From Cristatella mucedo (lineage: Eukaryota > Bryozoa > Phylactolaemata > Cristatellidae): a stretch of 64,000 nucleotides of DNA. Of the stretch, positions 11,783 through 24,981 are shown piece by piece. The notes beneath the pieces were generated by a model. It did no database searches. It was not told where the DNA came from and saw nothing but the letters and a program-made list of their open reading frames with translations. The position numbers were made by a program, and so were the translations under genes. The stretch lies in the NCBI GenBank assembly GCA_009760855.2, contig WPIO01000103.1:839001-903000 (forward strand), read 5' to 3'. Every line of letters begins with the position of its first letter. Positions within the stretch are counted from its first letter, which is position 1.

Positions 11783-12330
11783 ATGCATCTCCGTCTGTAA
11801 CTCCACAAAGTCATAAAGACCATGTGGGTGCTACGCAGGACAGTTTCGTATAGCGCACTCACAGCCTAAGCGACTTTCGGTACGCATTCGATAGCCCACA
11901 GACTTCGTCTCTCGCAACAGAGAGAAAGTGGGAAGCATAGCAGAGTCACGAGAGCAGTTGAGATAGTGAGTAGCATAAAAGCAGCAGCTCAGGACCGCCG
12001 AAAAGGATGAGCCATAGTCGGCAGCAGGAGAGTAGTTGTCGTTGCGTAAGAATTTTGGAAGCGAGTTCCACAGTCTAGGACCTGCAGAGCTAAAGTTTCT
12101 GTCGCCAACTGTCTTTAAGCGGAGGAATGGAACAGCTAATTTATTTTCCACACGAGATCTGAGGGTGCAAAGAGGCTGGAACTGGTGCGGCAGCTCAGCT
12201 AGGTACGACGGAGCCAAGCTGCAAACGAAAACATAAAGCAAACGAAACCATATTAGCCGCACTGGCAGCCTAAGCCTAGGCAATTTCACTCCAGCCAATT
12301 TCAAAGCCAGCCACCCCTCACTCGGATGTA
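11783..12330 (-). mobile_element. L2-B LINE, 3' half of ORF2
   Basis: A minus-strand frame (11831-12337) contains [20 protein letters not shown], then [20 protein letters not shown] and LWNSLPKFLRND, the conserved C-terminal block of this family. The 3' flank (CAAATGTAATGCATCTCCGT on the plus strand) is the family tail. It is 5'-truncated before the RT palm. Confidence 0.88.
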
Positions 12331-13179
12331 CTATCACAACTTAAAGTGGGTCTCCCGGAAGCCCTCCGGAAGACCTAACATAATTCAATTTCTATACGAG
12401 CTGTGTTCAGACCTACTCTATATATGGAGATGCGTTTAAACTGAATAAATGTTTGCTAAAACTTTATTTTTGACCATGCAAGCTATGGCTATGTTAAGCA
12501 GCAAGCTCTCTTTATCGATCGTTCGCAATTCGTGTATCTTTTTGTTGATTTATTCTTCGTGTTACAAGGGGGGTTCTTATTAGCCGGCAGACTTATTAGT
12601 CGAGTGTGCTATGTGCTTGAAGGTGTGAATGTATCCCAGTGCGATTGGCAGGTACTAAAAGACGCGGAAGCAAAATCGCGCAAAATAAGATAACTGTGCT
12701 CTATTCAAAAGGTTACCCTGCCGCAGCAGCAGCTTTTCCATGTGTGCTTGATGAATCCTGAATGTGTCAAGACGAATCAGGCATGAGAAGGCAAATACTC
12801 AAGCAGTTACCAAGCGGCATTAGCATTGTCTCGGAACAAAGCCGAGTGATCTTAATTGGGTCACGAAATGAATGCAGACCTGACCTCGGCTGCACATGCA
12901 GGTCTTAATTAAAAATTATTTTACGAACCTTTTGTTGTTCCAGGATAACCTCTGCGATTGTAAAGGTAGCCACCTGGTTTTCAGATGTGGGGACATCTAG
13001 TCTTTCTTTTACTATTTAGCAACGCGCGCAGATAAAAAAAATGATGACTATACAAGGAAGGTACCGTGCGTAATATTGCTAGCCTGAAGCAACAATACTA
13101 ATACTTATAAAAAATACTTTGTACAGTGCAAATTTAAACTAATTTTTTTTGTTGCCACTTTACTTAAGCTGAAAAGGTA
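12331..13179. other. No recognised feature
   Basis: AT-richer single-copy-looking sequence with no open frame of note. Confidence 0.4.
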
Positions 13180-13322
13180 GCATGTCAATGGGTTAGCATG
13201 CACAGTGTCAGCACTCATAAGCACACATAGGACAATAGTCACGGATGGAACTAATGCTGAGTGCCTAGAGAGAGATTCAATTCTCTGAGGGCGCTATGCA
13301 AATTTATTATTATTACTATTAA
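13180..13322. mobile_element. Two abutting L2-A tail fragments (minus then plus)
   Basis: 13180-13250 carries the minus-orientation 3' UTR signature (GCATGCACAGTGTCAGCACT). 13255-13322 is a plus-orientation tail (GAGTGCCTAGAGAGAGATTC, then GAGGGCGCTATGCAAATT and ATT repeats). Confidence 0.75.
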
Positions 13323-14554
13323 AACCCCTGCAACTTGGAAATAGTTTCATGTCGGAAATGACTTTTCAGATATGCTCATCTTCAACCATCTTGTCGGCCT
13401 TTGATCCGTGACAGCACGTACACCTGTTGCGATCGGCTATTTCTACTGCATAGGAGCTAAATCAAACTATCTGAATGTTTCCTTTGTATTCCCACAAGGG
13501 GTTTCTGCAATCGTGACCAGCTTCTCCAGCCTATAATCTGAAAGCTTTTTTAAAGTCAAACATGGAGTATATCTTAATGAGTACTATTCTACAACGAACC
13601 TGAATCCGAAACGACTTGCATAGGCGAGTCGCTCAGAGGTCAAGTTCACTAAAACCGTTATAATAGTACTTTAATTATTTTTAATCATCTCATCAACGTT
13701 GAAATTTGCGAGCAGGTTGTTTTCCTGCATTTTTGCAGCATATTGTCCAGATCCATGTCCTGCAGCTTGGCATCACAACCGCTACAATTTCGCATTCTTA
13801 GGAAAAGACGATGAACCGCGGAATTTTTAAATGATGTCTCTTCATCAAAAATAAACACATTGAATCGTAAATCCTAATTTTAATATTAAATTCTATATAC
13901 CTTTGTTATTTAATTCTTATATCTAAATTATTGAAGCTTCACTACTTTTTGGGACTGCAGATTGCATTTTTGATTATAGCATTCTCACTACACTTGACTT
14001 CCTAAGAAAATTCAGACACTCTCTACGGTCAGGACAATTTAGCCCGCAGAATTTAATCGCTACAACGAATTGAGGTGAATCAATTGCAGATAGATGATCG
14101 TACTCATGAGAAAATCAGGCTGGACTGACCAAGGAATCATCATTGTCAATTAACCGCATGCCTCATTTATGATTACTGGTGACATGGGCTTCATTGCACC
14201 GGAATATAGTTTCTGGTTCCACGTGCGTCCGGCTACGGTTTTACACTTCCGATATTATTAATATTGAGCGAGTGTTTCATAGACTGCCACTCGACCGCCT
14301 TCTTAGGTGTCAGAAAGGAAATTTCTTTCATCGCCTTTCAGAGGCGTAGACCCTGTAAAATGGTAATAATAATAGTAATAACAATAACTAGACATTGTTA
14401 TAAGCTCCTAAGATTTTCAGATTTATGTCCATGCGCTGTACAATTCTCTGCAAGAAAGACACTAGTCAAGGATTACCGACAAGCAACGCTGCTTCTTGAG
14501 CAAGCAATTAGAAGCTCACATTTATCATGCTGAGATGAGCATAAATATAATTAA
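13323..14554. other. No recognised feature
   Basis: AT-rich and apparently single-copy. The 89-codon frame at 14264-14533 has no recognisable domain. Confidence 0.4.
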
Positions 14555-14690
14555 AATATAACTCATTTGCATAGCGCCCTAAGATAACTAAATCTCCCTT
14601 CATGCACCACACAAATACCGCGGGTTCGTGCCCACGATCTCGGTGTCAAGTACATTCACCTTGACCTTGACATCAAATGCGAGCACTTTT
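14555..14690 (-). mobile_element. SINE1 (tRNA head plus L2-like tail), minus strand
   Basis: Read on the minus strand: a tRNA-like head with B box (GGGCACGAACCCGCGG), then a short spacer and the L2-type tail whose plus-strand complement is ATAGCGCCCTAAGATAAC. It is decayed. Confidence 0.65.
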
Positions 14691-15754
14691 ACAAGCCAGC
14701 GAGAAAAAAAACTAGGGATTACAGATTATTAGATCCCTAGTAATTACTATGCTTTTATTCATGCACATGGGATCCTGCACAGTAGCACAACAGGCGGAAA
14801 AAGCACAAGTTATACTGGGCCACACTGGATCGCTGAGCGGAACTGGTGTGTCTTTAGCTGACACATAAATTATGCATTTTCAATGTAGGTATGGACATGA
14901 TCCTAAAGCAAGCTCCAGACTTTAATTTAATGCAAACTGAAGTTCTTCCCGAGAGATTCGTCAGCCACGGGGCGAATTGAACAGTGGTCTACCTCGAAGT
15001 TCCGATTGAATTTCCAGTGTGTGGAAATGCAAGTGCTGCTGACAATTTACAAAATATAACGACGACGCTACCATCATTGACTGTTTTCCTTACGCGTCGA
15101 TGAAAATAGGTCTGTATTATTGAAAAATAAAAAATCCGATGCAAAATAAATGATAAAGCAACAGTTTGTGGTTCAGAAAACGCCCTGTCATAATGATGGG
15201 AATGCTGCAAGTATATTCCGTGCATGAGTTATGGTTCTTGTTGCTGCTACCGCTTGAAGATTGGTTGTCATGCCATTATGCAACCCACTAGATTCATCGC
15301 CAGCTACATACCATAAGCTTGCTATTATTCATATGCCTGCTAGCTAGAAAAATGGCCGCGTCCGACTGGCAGTCTTTTTTCACCGACAGGGCGGCGCGGT
15401 ATTTAACGCCTCACACTCTCTCCAATAGGCAAGCAAGCACAGCAGGCCAACCGAGATCAACAGCAGCTATATCGTAAGCACCAAAAGTCAGGAACTCACC
15501 TGCAGTCTCACTAGCTGCGATGAATGAACCTGCGTCTTTAAAGTCTCACCTAAAGAAGCATCTGGCCCCAGTGAGCTTGGTGATTTATCCGCTCCGCTCC
15601 GTGCTCTGCGTGAGTAACTGCTCGCTATTCAGTGCACGTTTGCAGTCACATGTCTTGCTAACAGGTGACAGGTGAGTTTTGCCATGCTTGCATCTGCGTG
15701 CTGGCCTTAACACGATGCTTGCGGGGCACGTCACTAGCCCCAAGCGTATTAATT
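14691..15754. other. No recognised feature
   Basis: No conserved exon or repeat is recognised. The short frames are unremarkable. Confidence 0.4.
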
Positions 15755-15840
15755 CTCTTGCAGTGAGTTATAAAGCGGCACGATAGTGATTAAGTTCTCT
15801 TTGGGTGCTATGCAATTAACCTATTGTAATCATGATTGTG
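15755..15840 (+). mobile_element. L2-type tail fragment
   Basis: AAGCGGCACGATAGTGATTA then AGTTCTCTTTGGGTGCTATG matches the shared L2-A/SINE1 tail. No more of the element is present. Confidence 0.65.
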
Positions 15841-16346
15841 GTTACCTGTGGTTCTTCACTATTGATAAGCCCTATGCTATTCTGGTCCTCCCGAGGTACC
15901 AGGTCAAATGTGTCAAATTAAGTTGGTTGCATAATAACAACAATACGGCAATGGCTTTATTGCTGGCAAGCTAAAAAGAATTGTTAAAGCAGATGCTTCA
16001 TGGAAATTCAGGTCCTCATGATTCTGCATTTGAATGATGCAGATCTGGTTGGCTCGCCTCAGATCCGATGAGTCTGCCCCAGATCTGTTTGGTTTGCTTC
16101 GGGTTTGATTGGTTCTCCCCACGTGTGCCTTACAAACAAGCTGCGTGTGGCAGCATATTCTCGAAACCGCTGGCAAGTAGCTATTTCAGCTTTTACGCTT
16201 CCTGTTTCTGCTCCGTTCCTCGGGCCTTCGTGTGGCTTGGAGCTCAATTGATGCTATAGTAAGCTGTCTTTGCTTAAAGCTGTCTCCTAGTAAATGCTTC
16301 TCAAAGCAAGGAATGATTAAACCGATAAGTTTCGCACAGCACAGTA
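15841..16346. other. No recognised gene; imperfect CAGATC-spaced repeats
   Basis: Around 16035-16115 the words GCAGATCTGGTTGGCTCGCC, CAGATCCGATGAGTCTGCCC and CAGATCTGTTTGGTTTGC form a loose ~22-bp repeat. Otherwise nothing is recognised. Confidence 0.35.
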
Positions 16347-16383
16347 AATATATATATATACGTATATTATGTATATATATACA

Positions 16384-16422
<39 letters not shown>
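16347..16422. repeat. (TA)n microsatellite
   Basis: TA repeats with short interruptions (CGTATATTATG). Confidence 0.95.
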
Positions 16423-16425
<3 letters not shown>

Positions 16426-16734
16426 AATGAATGTTACTTGCGAGATTTTTCAGGTGTATAACAGTAAATAGTCGCGACGCACTTAAATTATTACTGCAAA
16501 TTTCACATAAAGCTCGGCTTAGAAGCATAAAATTAGTAAATATCGCACGTGGTATTCTAAAGTGGAACATGACTTACTATTAGGAAATTTGAGCATCAGA
16601 AGTAAGAGAGTTCAGTTAATATGGATGATAATCTTTACTTAAAAGCGTGCACTTGCAAAATGGCGCAAGAACAGAATCTAAAATAGTTGCCCTGTAGTTG
16701 AATCGGTGCGATTAAATTACGTCGACCCCGAGAG

Positions 16735-16815
16735 TCAGCTGAAGGACTCGAATCCACGATCTGGGTCGTGAATTGCGTGCGCCTTGTGGGAGGCAAGTCG
16801 ATGGGATGGCCAAAC
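16735..16815 (-). mobile_element. tRNA-derived SINE head, minus strand
   Basis: On the minus strand a B-box-like GGATTCGAGTCCTTCAG follows CACGACCCAGATCGTG. This is the same head arrangement as the SINE2 copy at 31642-31790. The body is not clearly recognisable. Confidence 0.5.
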
Positions 16816-18409
16816 TGAAGGGCGGAGGAGCTCGGAATTTTCACTCTTTTTTTATGGCGCGGCACGGCTGCTTGCTTACGCTATGCTGAGGTAAGCTGCT
16901 ACCGGTTGACTACCGACCGCCGGTGGCTGCAGCGTGCCTGCTCAGAATATAAACACTGACCCGGTTTAAAAGGAGCGCTTCCAAACCCTACGTATTCATA
17001 GTTAGGTTTAACAGACAGCGCAGTTTTTTTTAATTTTCACTGCACTATTTTTGTCTTCAAGAGAATTGAATTTTCCCTTGACCACTTTTCAAAAGGTAAT
17101 TGCGAATGACTCCTAGTTTTGCACTTCTCAGACGACAAAGAGACTGGTCAAAGTGAAGATAACATATCCCAGTCGTTGGTGTTGAGACTGCTACTGCCAA
17201 TACCGCTCCTCGTCGTCAGATAGATCACTGCAATCGGAAAATGTCACTGAGCTTTCTATAGTCTCTTCTTTGAAGACAGCAGCTATAGGCTAATTATTCT
17301 TCGACACGAGGAAGGGTTGAATTCGCACAATTAATGAACTGCTCCAAGTTTTGTAGCACCGAGGAAAAATACTCGCTTAGTGCTTTGTGAGGCAGTGCTT
17401 GAATAGAATGGTGGAGAACAGCTCTTAAAGATTCTAATTATCTGTGAAGCGATGTCGCAAAAACTGTAGATTTAACTTTTCGGTGGCATATTTGAGATCA
17501 TACACTGACAATGAAGCTATAAAAATTCAAACTACCCGTATTACTTAGGAAATCATGAAGGGTAGCGATCTAAGAGAGAGAGGCGGGGGGGGCTTAAGTT
17601 AAATAACTCAATTTTTGCGATGCTGTGAACTTTGATCTTTCTATAACACCTACCACGCCTTACAAACTACATAAAAAGCTATATTATTAGCGGCATCAGC
17701 TTCTTTGCGTCTAATGACCTAGTGCGCAAAGAAAGCCATTCGGGCTTCAATTGCACCCTATAAAAAAAATTAAAAATTCTTCATTCTACTACTTAGTCTT
17801 CATGCTTTGTGAGGTTAATGAAGATATGCATTGTACACGCAAACTTTTTTACAACAGCGGTGGATAATATTTTTAACCATATCTGGTTAGCTTCACCGCT
17901 TTAACAAAAACTTAATTAATCATTCGATTTAATTTAATATCTTCCCTACAAAAATAAAAATTCTAAAAAAATATTCTTCACAAGGTTATGCTATATACAG
18001 GTTACCTAAGGTGGCCGATGGGCAAGATGGATCTGGGCTTAAACTGGAAAAAGTACTGAGCTTGTAAATAGCTATTTCTCAAAGTTTTTTAGAGGACTAA
18101 AAATATGACAAGAGCAGGCATGCGACAAAAGCAGGCTAAGATACAATTTAGGGCTAAGACTCAGACGTATGGCTGCTGTATTAGAACAAGTAACGTTTCT
18201 GTCGGTGCTCAGACATAAGCTAAGAAATTAGTTATGTGCTTATTGAGCGTGTTTGTGCTATTACATGGGGTGCTATTGGTAAATGACTAGGTGCTATATA
18301 TGCACTAGCGTGCGGCCCGCAAGTTTTTAGGTCGGGAAGAAAGTATTGCCGAAGCCAGTCTTCTTCTTTTGGAATTGAAAAAAGTCTCGGCCTAGCGAGG
18401 TATCTTTCT
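16816..18409. other. No recognised feature
   Basis: AT-rich, apparently single-copy, with frequent stops in all frames and no LINE or SINE signature. Confidence 0.4.
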
Positions 18410-18451
18410 GTCTTAAATTGGACAGAAATTTCTTTCTGTCCAATTTAAGAC
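18410..18451. other. Perfect 19-bp stem, 4-nt loop hairpin
   Basis: GTCTTAAATTGGACAGAAA, loop TTTC, then the exact reverse complement. It lies in otherwise featureless sequence. Confidence 0.85.
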
Positions 18452-18962
18452 GGCGGGTGAATGCAGCTGGCACTGATGCATCATTGCTTCCCTGCCCGTA
18501 TTTTCACTTGCCTATTATGTCAGACATTGAGCATTAAGAGTAATGCGTCAAAAGAGCTTTGGATACAACACACGAGTGATCAGCTGTCTTCTTGAGAGAA
18601 CCTGCTGGAGAAATGTGCTTACTGTGATGCACAAGATCATATTGGTAGTGAGAAACAAATGGAATTTGTATTTTCCAGCGAAAACAGAAGGAAGGTGCTT
18701 ATGAGCAGGCTAGCAGGTACAAGTATGCGTGTACTTTCTCACTGCTTTATGTACAACGATGCGTACCTCGGCTACAGATAGCGTTCAGGTTTAGTGTGCG
18801 CATAAACTTGCAAGGAGCAAAAAAAGGATAAGTGCAGCGGAATACGGACGGGATACAGCAAATTAAAACACTTGATAATCACTTACAACAGCGGTGGAGC
18901 AGGAAGACTGGCAGTTTCTGTACATCAGATTGAATTAGCGGTCTTAGTTATTTAACCGCACC
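18452..18962. other. No recognised feature
   Basis: Nothing recognisable between the hairpin and the L2-A tail at 18963. Confidence 0.4.
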
Positions 18963-19085
18963 ATAATAATAATAATAATAATGCACTTGATAAAGCGCCC
19001 TCAGAGAACTTAATCTCTTTCTAGGCGCTTTACATTTGCTGCAAAGTGAAATGCAATTCAATGGTAAGTAAAATCACCATGTTCT
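18963..19085 (-). mobile_element. L2-A LINE tail, minus strand
   Basis: (AAT)n followed by GCACTTGATAAAGCGCCCTC and the TTTACATTTGCTGCAAAG block. Well preserved but only ~120 bp long, so strongly 5'-truncated. Confidence 0.88.
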
Positions 19086-20951
19086 CGCATGGTTTACTAA
19101 GCAAGAAATTATAAACAGGATGCATCGACAATAATTGTGACTGCTAATTGCATCTGCAAATGAACAGTGGCGCTACTTATGTTTATTTATATCGCGTTGT
19201 GCATACATCACAGCAACCGTTGGACTCTTTTGAGTAGGGATTCCGTACATAGAGCGACAAGTTACTACCGGGTAATTATGGCGTTTTATTGTGCTCCTGC
19301 TAGTGCTTATCTGGCTGTGCCTTTTTTAGATGTTTTGGGCAGCAGGTTTTTAGTCAGCCTTCACATCTCATATCGTTGCTCATTATGTATTACAATAATT
19401 GGAAGTCCATGCAACAAACAGTTGTTAAAAGTGATTTCGTGGCTTGTCCTTAGAAAGTGTGTGTGAGATGCTACCTTTTTGTTTGGGTTTTTGTACTAAG
19501 CATGTATACTTCGCTGCTTAGGAGTCCGAGATTTCAGGATTGCACATCATTTGATGATATCCTATGCTTGCGTTGTAGGAAAGTGGCTCCAGCGGCGGCA
19601 GTTCTTGCGTGCCTCACGGAGACGCACACAAGAAGAACGTGAGCGGTAAAACGGGAAAACGTGAGCGGTAAAACGGGACTCTCTCTCTTTTTTAATCTCA
19701 ACGCGTACTTACGCGAGAGCTCGATGAATCATAGCAGACGACAAGAAATATAACGTGCATTATTGGCCTGACGCTGCGCTGCGTCAATGGCCTAACTATT
19801 TGCCGCAGGTACGGAGTACATTAGTGTCAGGACGCTTCGCTACTTACAACTATTGACCGCAGATAAAGAATACATCTGTGTCTGGCCGCTGCACTAACTC
19901 TAACACCAGCATGCATCAGGCGCACACAGTACTTTGTAACTATGCATTGCTGCAAGTAGAAGTCCTTAACTAAGTCACATGTTCTTGTAGAGAAGGCCTT
20001 CTGTCTGTCTTCCGTATGATGGTAGTTGCTTGATTATATATGAAGGTTTGCATGCAGTTAGCTGTTACACGTTTCAGAATGGCTTCTTAAACTTATCAAT
20101 GTGCGCGTTTTAACCAGGGGCATGTATGTTTTTGGGAAATGTCGGTCTCCAGACACTATGGCAAATTTTAAGTAGTACACCTACAGTTAAAAGGCAGCAA
20201 AGAAGAGCTTGAAATCACGTGCTCGAGGAGGAGGGGGTGCCTAGTAAGGAGCATCTTGCAAATGTCGATCAAGCTTCTGTTCTGGCGTCGCCATGATCTT
20301 GGCAGCTCTTCAGTGCTTGTGGCTCTTTCGCTGGTAGTTTGCATTAGCCCTGTAATTAGTAGGATTGTGGATTGATAAACGTATGGAGGTCTGAGAGTTG
20401 ACATCTATGTATGTTTGCGCTGTGTGGCTGAGTAATTCAATGTGATACCACCTGCTTTCATGCTTGAATTTTTAATAAATTGAAGATAACTCAGTTAAGA
20501 ACATGTAAATGCACGCCATCGCTGCAATAATGCCCGAGGTAGCAAGTCAATAAAGTGACCTCGTCTTAGACCCCTTAGAGTCTTGGCTTTTCTTAAATGC
20601 GCTCTATTTCTACCTGCTTGCAAAGATCGTGCTCTCATCAGCATTTTGACAAAGCTGCCAAACTCAGACGCTACCAGCAAGAGTCCTGTGGAACGAATAG
20701 TACCGACAGTCAGCAATGAGGGAAAGCAATTTACTGTGGCCATAACAATTACCCATCAGACACCAGTTACTCACGATATGCTACGTCATGGCACAGGCCA
20801 CTAATTCACACCCGCTCAGTCTTTGTACCCGTAGCATGAAATTGGTCATTCGCATATATGTGGAATCACTGCAGGTATCTTGTTTTTCGCGGTCGGTAAT
20901 TTAGTCGAATGTGGTGATAAGCCACAGGCTGATCATAAGTGATCGTGGATA
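19086..20951. other. No recognised gene; one short tandem duplication
   Basis: A 22-bp unit (AACGTGAGCGGTAAAACGGG core) is duplicated in tandem near 19635-19678. The 99-codon frame at 19167-19466 is hydrophobic but has no known domain. Confidence 0.35.
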
Positions 20952-21115
20952 AAAATAATAATAATAATAATAATAATGCACTTGATAAAGCGCCCTCAGA
21001 GAACTCAATCTCTTCCTAGGCGCTTTGCATTTGCTGCAAAGGGAAACGCGATTGAATCGTGAGTAATATTATGCTTGAAAAGCAGCATGAACAACGTGGT
21101 TAGGAGTGACATAAT
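20952..21115 (-). mobile_element. L2-A LINE tail, minus strand
   Basis: (AAT)n, then GCACTTGATAAAGCGCCCTC, TTTGCATTTGCTGCAAAGGG and the start of the 3' UTR (TGCTTGAAAAGCAGCATG; GGTTAGGAGTGACAT). Confidence 0.87.
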
Positions 21116-21899
21116 CATTGATTATAAGCAAACAGTTTGCCGTTGGTGTAATGATATCTGTGGTGCAGAAAGAGTGGGTTAACAGACATGCTCTTGTCGT
21201 GGGGCACAGAAAAGACGCCATAACTGAACATGCTTACAAGCGTCACGATCCTTACTCACTCGTATTTAGATAATCGAAGGCCGAGTAATGCAGCAGATGG
21301 CGGCCTCGTGAGTGGAGTAAGCTTTATTAAGTCACTACCCGTCGCTCCCATTATGTGCGATTTTCGCTCAATATTACTCATATACGTCACTCGCTGGTGT
21401 TATATCATGTGCATTCGCAGCATACGTAGTATTGCAGCTAAGCACGTTGCATACAGCGGGCATTACTCGGAATGTTTAGACAGGTCCTGCTGTTGCTTGG
21501 CGAAATGCATATCGCCTCACAGACTTCTACATTTCGATGAGAGGATAAATATTCGGATGACCGGATTAGAACTATTGCTGAGCCTGATAAGAAACTGTTT
21601 CTGTCGTTGGAAATGCGATTGCAATAACGGGTCTTCCAAAGTATGAGCAGCGTTCTTTGACCTCAATTTAAAATGGACACCCATAAAAATGAATCGAGAC
21701 GCATACAACTCGTCTTTCGATGTACATGCGTCGCGCCGAAAGCCCTCCACAGCTCAGTAAATGAACCGGGCCGCCTAGAGAACTGTACATGCGGATGCAG
21801 TACATCAGCGGAAGGAACGAGTAACTGATAGGAGATGCAAAGCATCTCTATATCGTGCACTGATATAAGTACAAAATATATCTGCACAACCTTTGAACA
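21116..21899. other. No recognised feature
   Basis: The 138-codon plus frame at 21230-21646 has no recognisable domain and overlaps minus-strand frames. Confidence 0.35.
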
Positions 21900-22590
21900 G
21901 TGGTATGCAAAAAATGTAACTAGCTCCTTTGTTCTGTCTCGGCTTGATTATTGCAATTCTTTATAGGCTGGGCTACCAAAAAAGGCAATTAGGCCACTGC
22001 AGCTGACTACGAATATGGCTTCGAGGCTAGTCTTTAAGTCCCAGCGGTTTGAACACGTGTCTCATTTGCTAAAAGAGCTAAGATGGATGCCGGTTGACGG
22101 ATTCAGAGCAAGGTTCTTACGCTGACCCACAAGGCCCGCCACGGCTTGGCTCCTTCGTACCTAGCTGAACTGCTACATCAGTTTCAGCCTCTTCGTGCCC
22201 TCAGACCCTGTGTGAACAATAAACTAGCTGCCCCATTCTTCCGCTTACAGACCGTTGACGACATAAGCTTTAGCTCTGCAGGTCCTAGACTGTGGAACTC
22301 GCTTCCACAATTCTTACGCAATGACAGCTACTCTACTACTGCCGACTACGGCTCATTCTTTTCAGCGGCTCTGAGCTGCTACTTCTATGCTACTCACCTC
22401 AACTGCTCTCCTGACTCTGCCATGCTTCCCACTTTCTCTTTGTTGCGTGAAACGATGTCTGTGGGCTACCGAATGCCTACCGAAAGCTGCTGAGGCTGTG
22501 AGTGGGCTATATAAAACTGTCCTGCGTAACACCCACATGGTCTTTATGACTTTGCGGGGTTACATACGGATACATTACATAGCCTTGAAC
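21900..22590 (+). mobile_element. L2-B LINE, 3' half of ORF2 and tail
   Basis: Begins around the SRLDYCNSL-equivalent (TCTCGGCTTGATTATTGCAA) and continues through [39 protein letters not shown] and [12 protein letters not shown] to the 3' flank GGATACATTACATAGC. A frameshift near 22110 and a stop near 22490 break the frame. No RT palm remains. Confidence 0.88.
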
Positions 22591-23219
22591 TGTGTTGTGG
22601 TATCAACATATACGTACCACCCGACGCCAACATCGTTGCCGGTACCGGCCGCTGCATCACATAGCAAAGTCAGCACGGAGTGAGTTGGTCTGTTGATAGA
22701 GGCTCCAAATTCGTCTAAATGCACCAAAGTCAGCAGTGATGTGACAATTCTTACCTCGACTTTTCGGGTTTCATGCAACTACTGACTAGTTCGCTCACCC
22801 GTAAATGTAGAAACTAGTGCGCTCATGTAAACATATACTGTTCACCATGAAGAGATCAAAGTAGCCGGTTGTGCTATTATACACGCTTCCGCGAAACTTC
22901 GGAGCAGCTCATCGCGAATTACACAAAATAATACAAAATCTGGCCTGATTCGATATCGATACCAACTCCCAGGCAGTCACTGGATTTGGGACTTGCCTTT
23001 TAATGTTGTATTACACACCTTGCAGAATATCGAACGCGCGCAATCACAGGTCCAATGCTTTACTCGAACGTCTGGGCAGCCAGAGCCAAGCATTCTATTG
23101 GTCTCGTTAACAAAGACGGCAACTCAGTCATCCTTGCTGTAACTTGTAGGTACTAAAGTTACGCTCTCGCTCCGACCTCCGTGACTCCGTAACACTGCCT
23201 CCTCTGACTAAGGGAAACT
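22591..23219. other. No recognised feature
   Basis: Possible very decayed L2-A sequence in its second half (near 23060-23200), but too diverged to call. Confidence 0.35.
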
Positions 23220-23269
23220 ATTTCATGTATTTGTGACGTCCCGTCTCGGTTTCTGTAACCCACTGCTTG

Positions 23270-23317
<48 letters not shown>

Positions 23318-23345
23318 CATTCATACATACGTATACATACATATA
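23220..23345 (+). mobile_element. L2-A LINE scrap followed by (CA)n
   Basis: TTTGTGACGTCCCGTCTCGG then CTGTAACCCACTGCTTGC matches the [13 protein letters not shown] region of L2-A. It is cut at a (CA)n run at 23276-23314. Confidence 0.65.
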
Positions 23346-24833
23346 TTGTTGACATCCAATAAATGCTCATTGCTTTGTGGTTACATATGAATTTAAGTTA
23401 CTGGGGAAAAAGTTGGGTCGATCGAACTAGATAAGCAAGTCCAAAACATGGGCATTAATTGCCTTGTTCAGTTCACACTTGCTCATGCGTACAATCCAAA
23501 TAAATCGAGTAGACGGATGGGCCTGCCAGTCTCGCACAAGCCGCTAGAGACATTCAGCTCTGTTTACTAAGCAGGATCACTTAGACCTACAAGCATTGAT
23601 ATAAATTCTACTTAAACCTAACAATCTAATCAGCACAGAGGCCTCACACTACCTCACCCATTAACTCGACCCACGGCTGAATCTGAAGGTCTGTAAACCT
23701 CCGGTTTTAAGTCGATTTCTCTAAGCCATGGATACGGACTAGTTAGCTTAAAGTATGGGCTCTCCGTTCCGCTACAGGCGCCAAATCTGCATTCATTGGT
23801 GCTGCACCACCGAGTCTGTAGGCATAATTTCACGGCTCTTGACCTCACGATATTCTAGTACGTCGGCTGTTGCGAATGCTATTTTTGAGGCTTAGTTCGG
23901 TACGGACGTGAAAGCCTCTACATTCAGTTTGTAACGTTCCATAAATCGGTACAGCCCTACATGACCTTCTCGTATATGCTTCACAAGCAAAAACCAACCT
24001 ACGATAGCCACTAAAACTTTACACTCATTTGCCGTCTGCTTCTTTCCGGGCTGCACTTCTAATTGTCGATTTAACACCGACGCATTTATTGGCGCCACAT
24101 GTACTAAACTTACTTTACGAAGCTTATTCGTGGTGGATGTGAGGCCGTGGTTAATTGTAAGTGAATACTGGTGGAACGCTTTGCAACCCTCTCGTCTTTG
24201 CAGACCTCTAGGATGTGAGCAAACAACGAATGACTAATTTGGAGGTTATATAATATCGGACGCATACAATATTGATCGGTTCAAATTTTAATCTGTTTAT
24301 GTCCTGCCGAGTTTAGCCTATCAAGTGTAGCGGTAATTCGTCGAACCACAGGCGTTAAGTGAGCTGGAAAACTAGCCGAACGCCGTAGCCAATCGGCAGC
24401 TGGGGCGAAACAGCGTTTTATCAGGACGAGCTCCTCGATATCACAGCCGGCTGGCGTAATCTGGCCAGCTGTCCGATTGAGCGATGCCGCGCTCGAGCAG
24501 CTCAGTGGCCGTTTAACAGCACGGCACGAACGCTGCTAGGCTTAATTTCATTGGCCGCCGTCAGCAGTCTCTAAATTGGCAGTTGAAATCTTTGTATTTT
24601 TGCCTGTTTACCGAGAACAGACTGCATCGCATTCTCTGGCGTAACGCTTTATAAATGATTCGCACTAGAAATGGCAGCACATTAACAAACTGCCATGACA
24701 GCGAGGGCTCACACAAGGTCTTAAGGCTTGCACAAAAAAATGCGCTGGGCAGGCTACCCATGAGCCGCTTAGTTTTCCTTTGGACGTGCGCATTCGTGGG
24801 GAATGAAGGCCCGCCAGTTGGAAATCGTACAAA
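23346..24833. other. No recognised feature
   Basis: Single-copy-looking sequence; 24380-24540 is GC-richer. None of the small frames (23654-23848, 23892-24098, 24561-24851) shows a domain. The right end is the predicted 3' UTR of the minus-strand microprotein gene. Confidence 0.35.
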
Positions 24834-24839
24834 TTTAAT
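24834..24839 (-). terminator. Candidate poly(A) signal ATTAAA for the 34-aa gene
   Basis: ATTAAA on the minus strand about 145 nt downstream of the predicted TGA at 24982-24984. It is the best-placed hexamer I find. AATAAA variants nearer the stop were not seen. Confidence 0.4.
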
Positions 24840-24981
24840 GTGCAGCATCATTTAACAGTTGACGACGGCATCTCGTTTACATACAAACAAGCAGCTGCCA
24901 CCGATCCGCTTGTGACCAGTGTGGCCATTTAGAATCGGTCGGCGGCTAAGTCGGTGCAGCCGAGTGGTGTCTCGACTAGCG

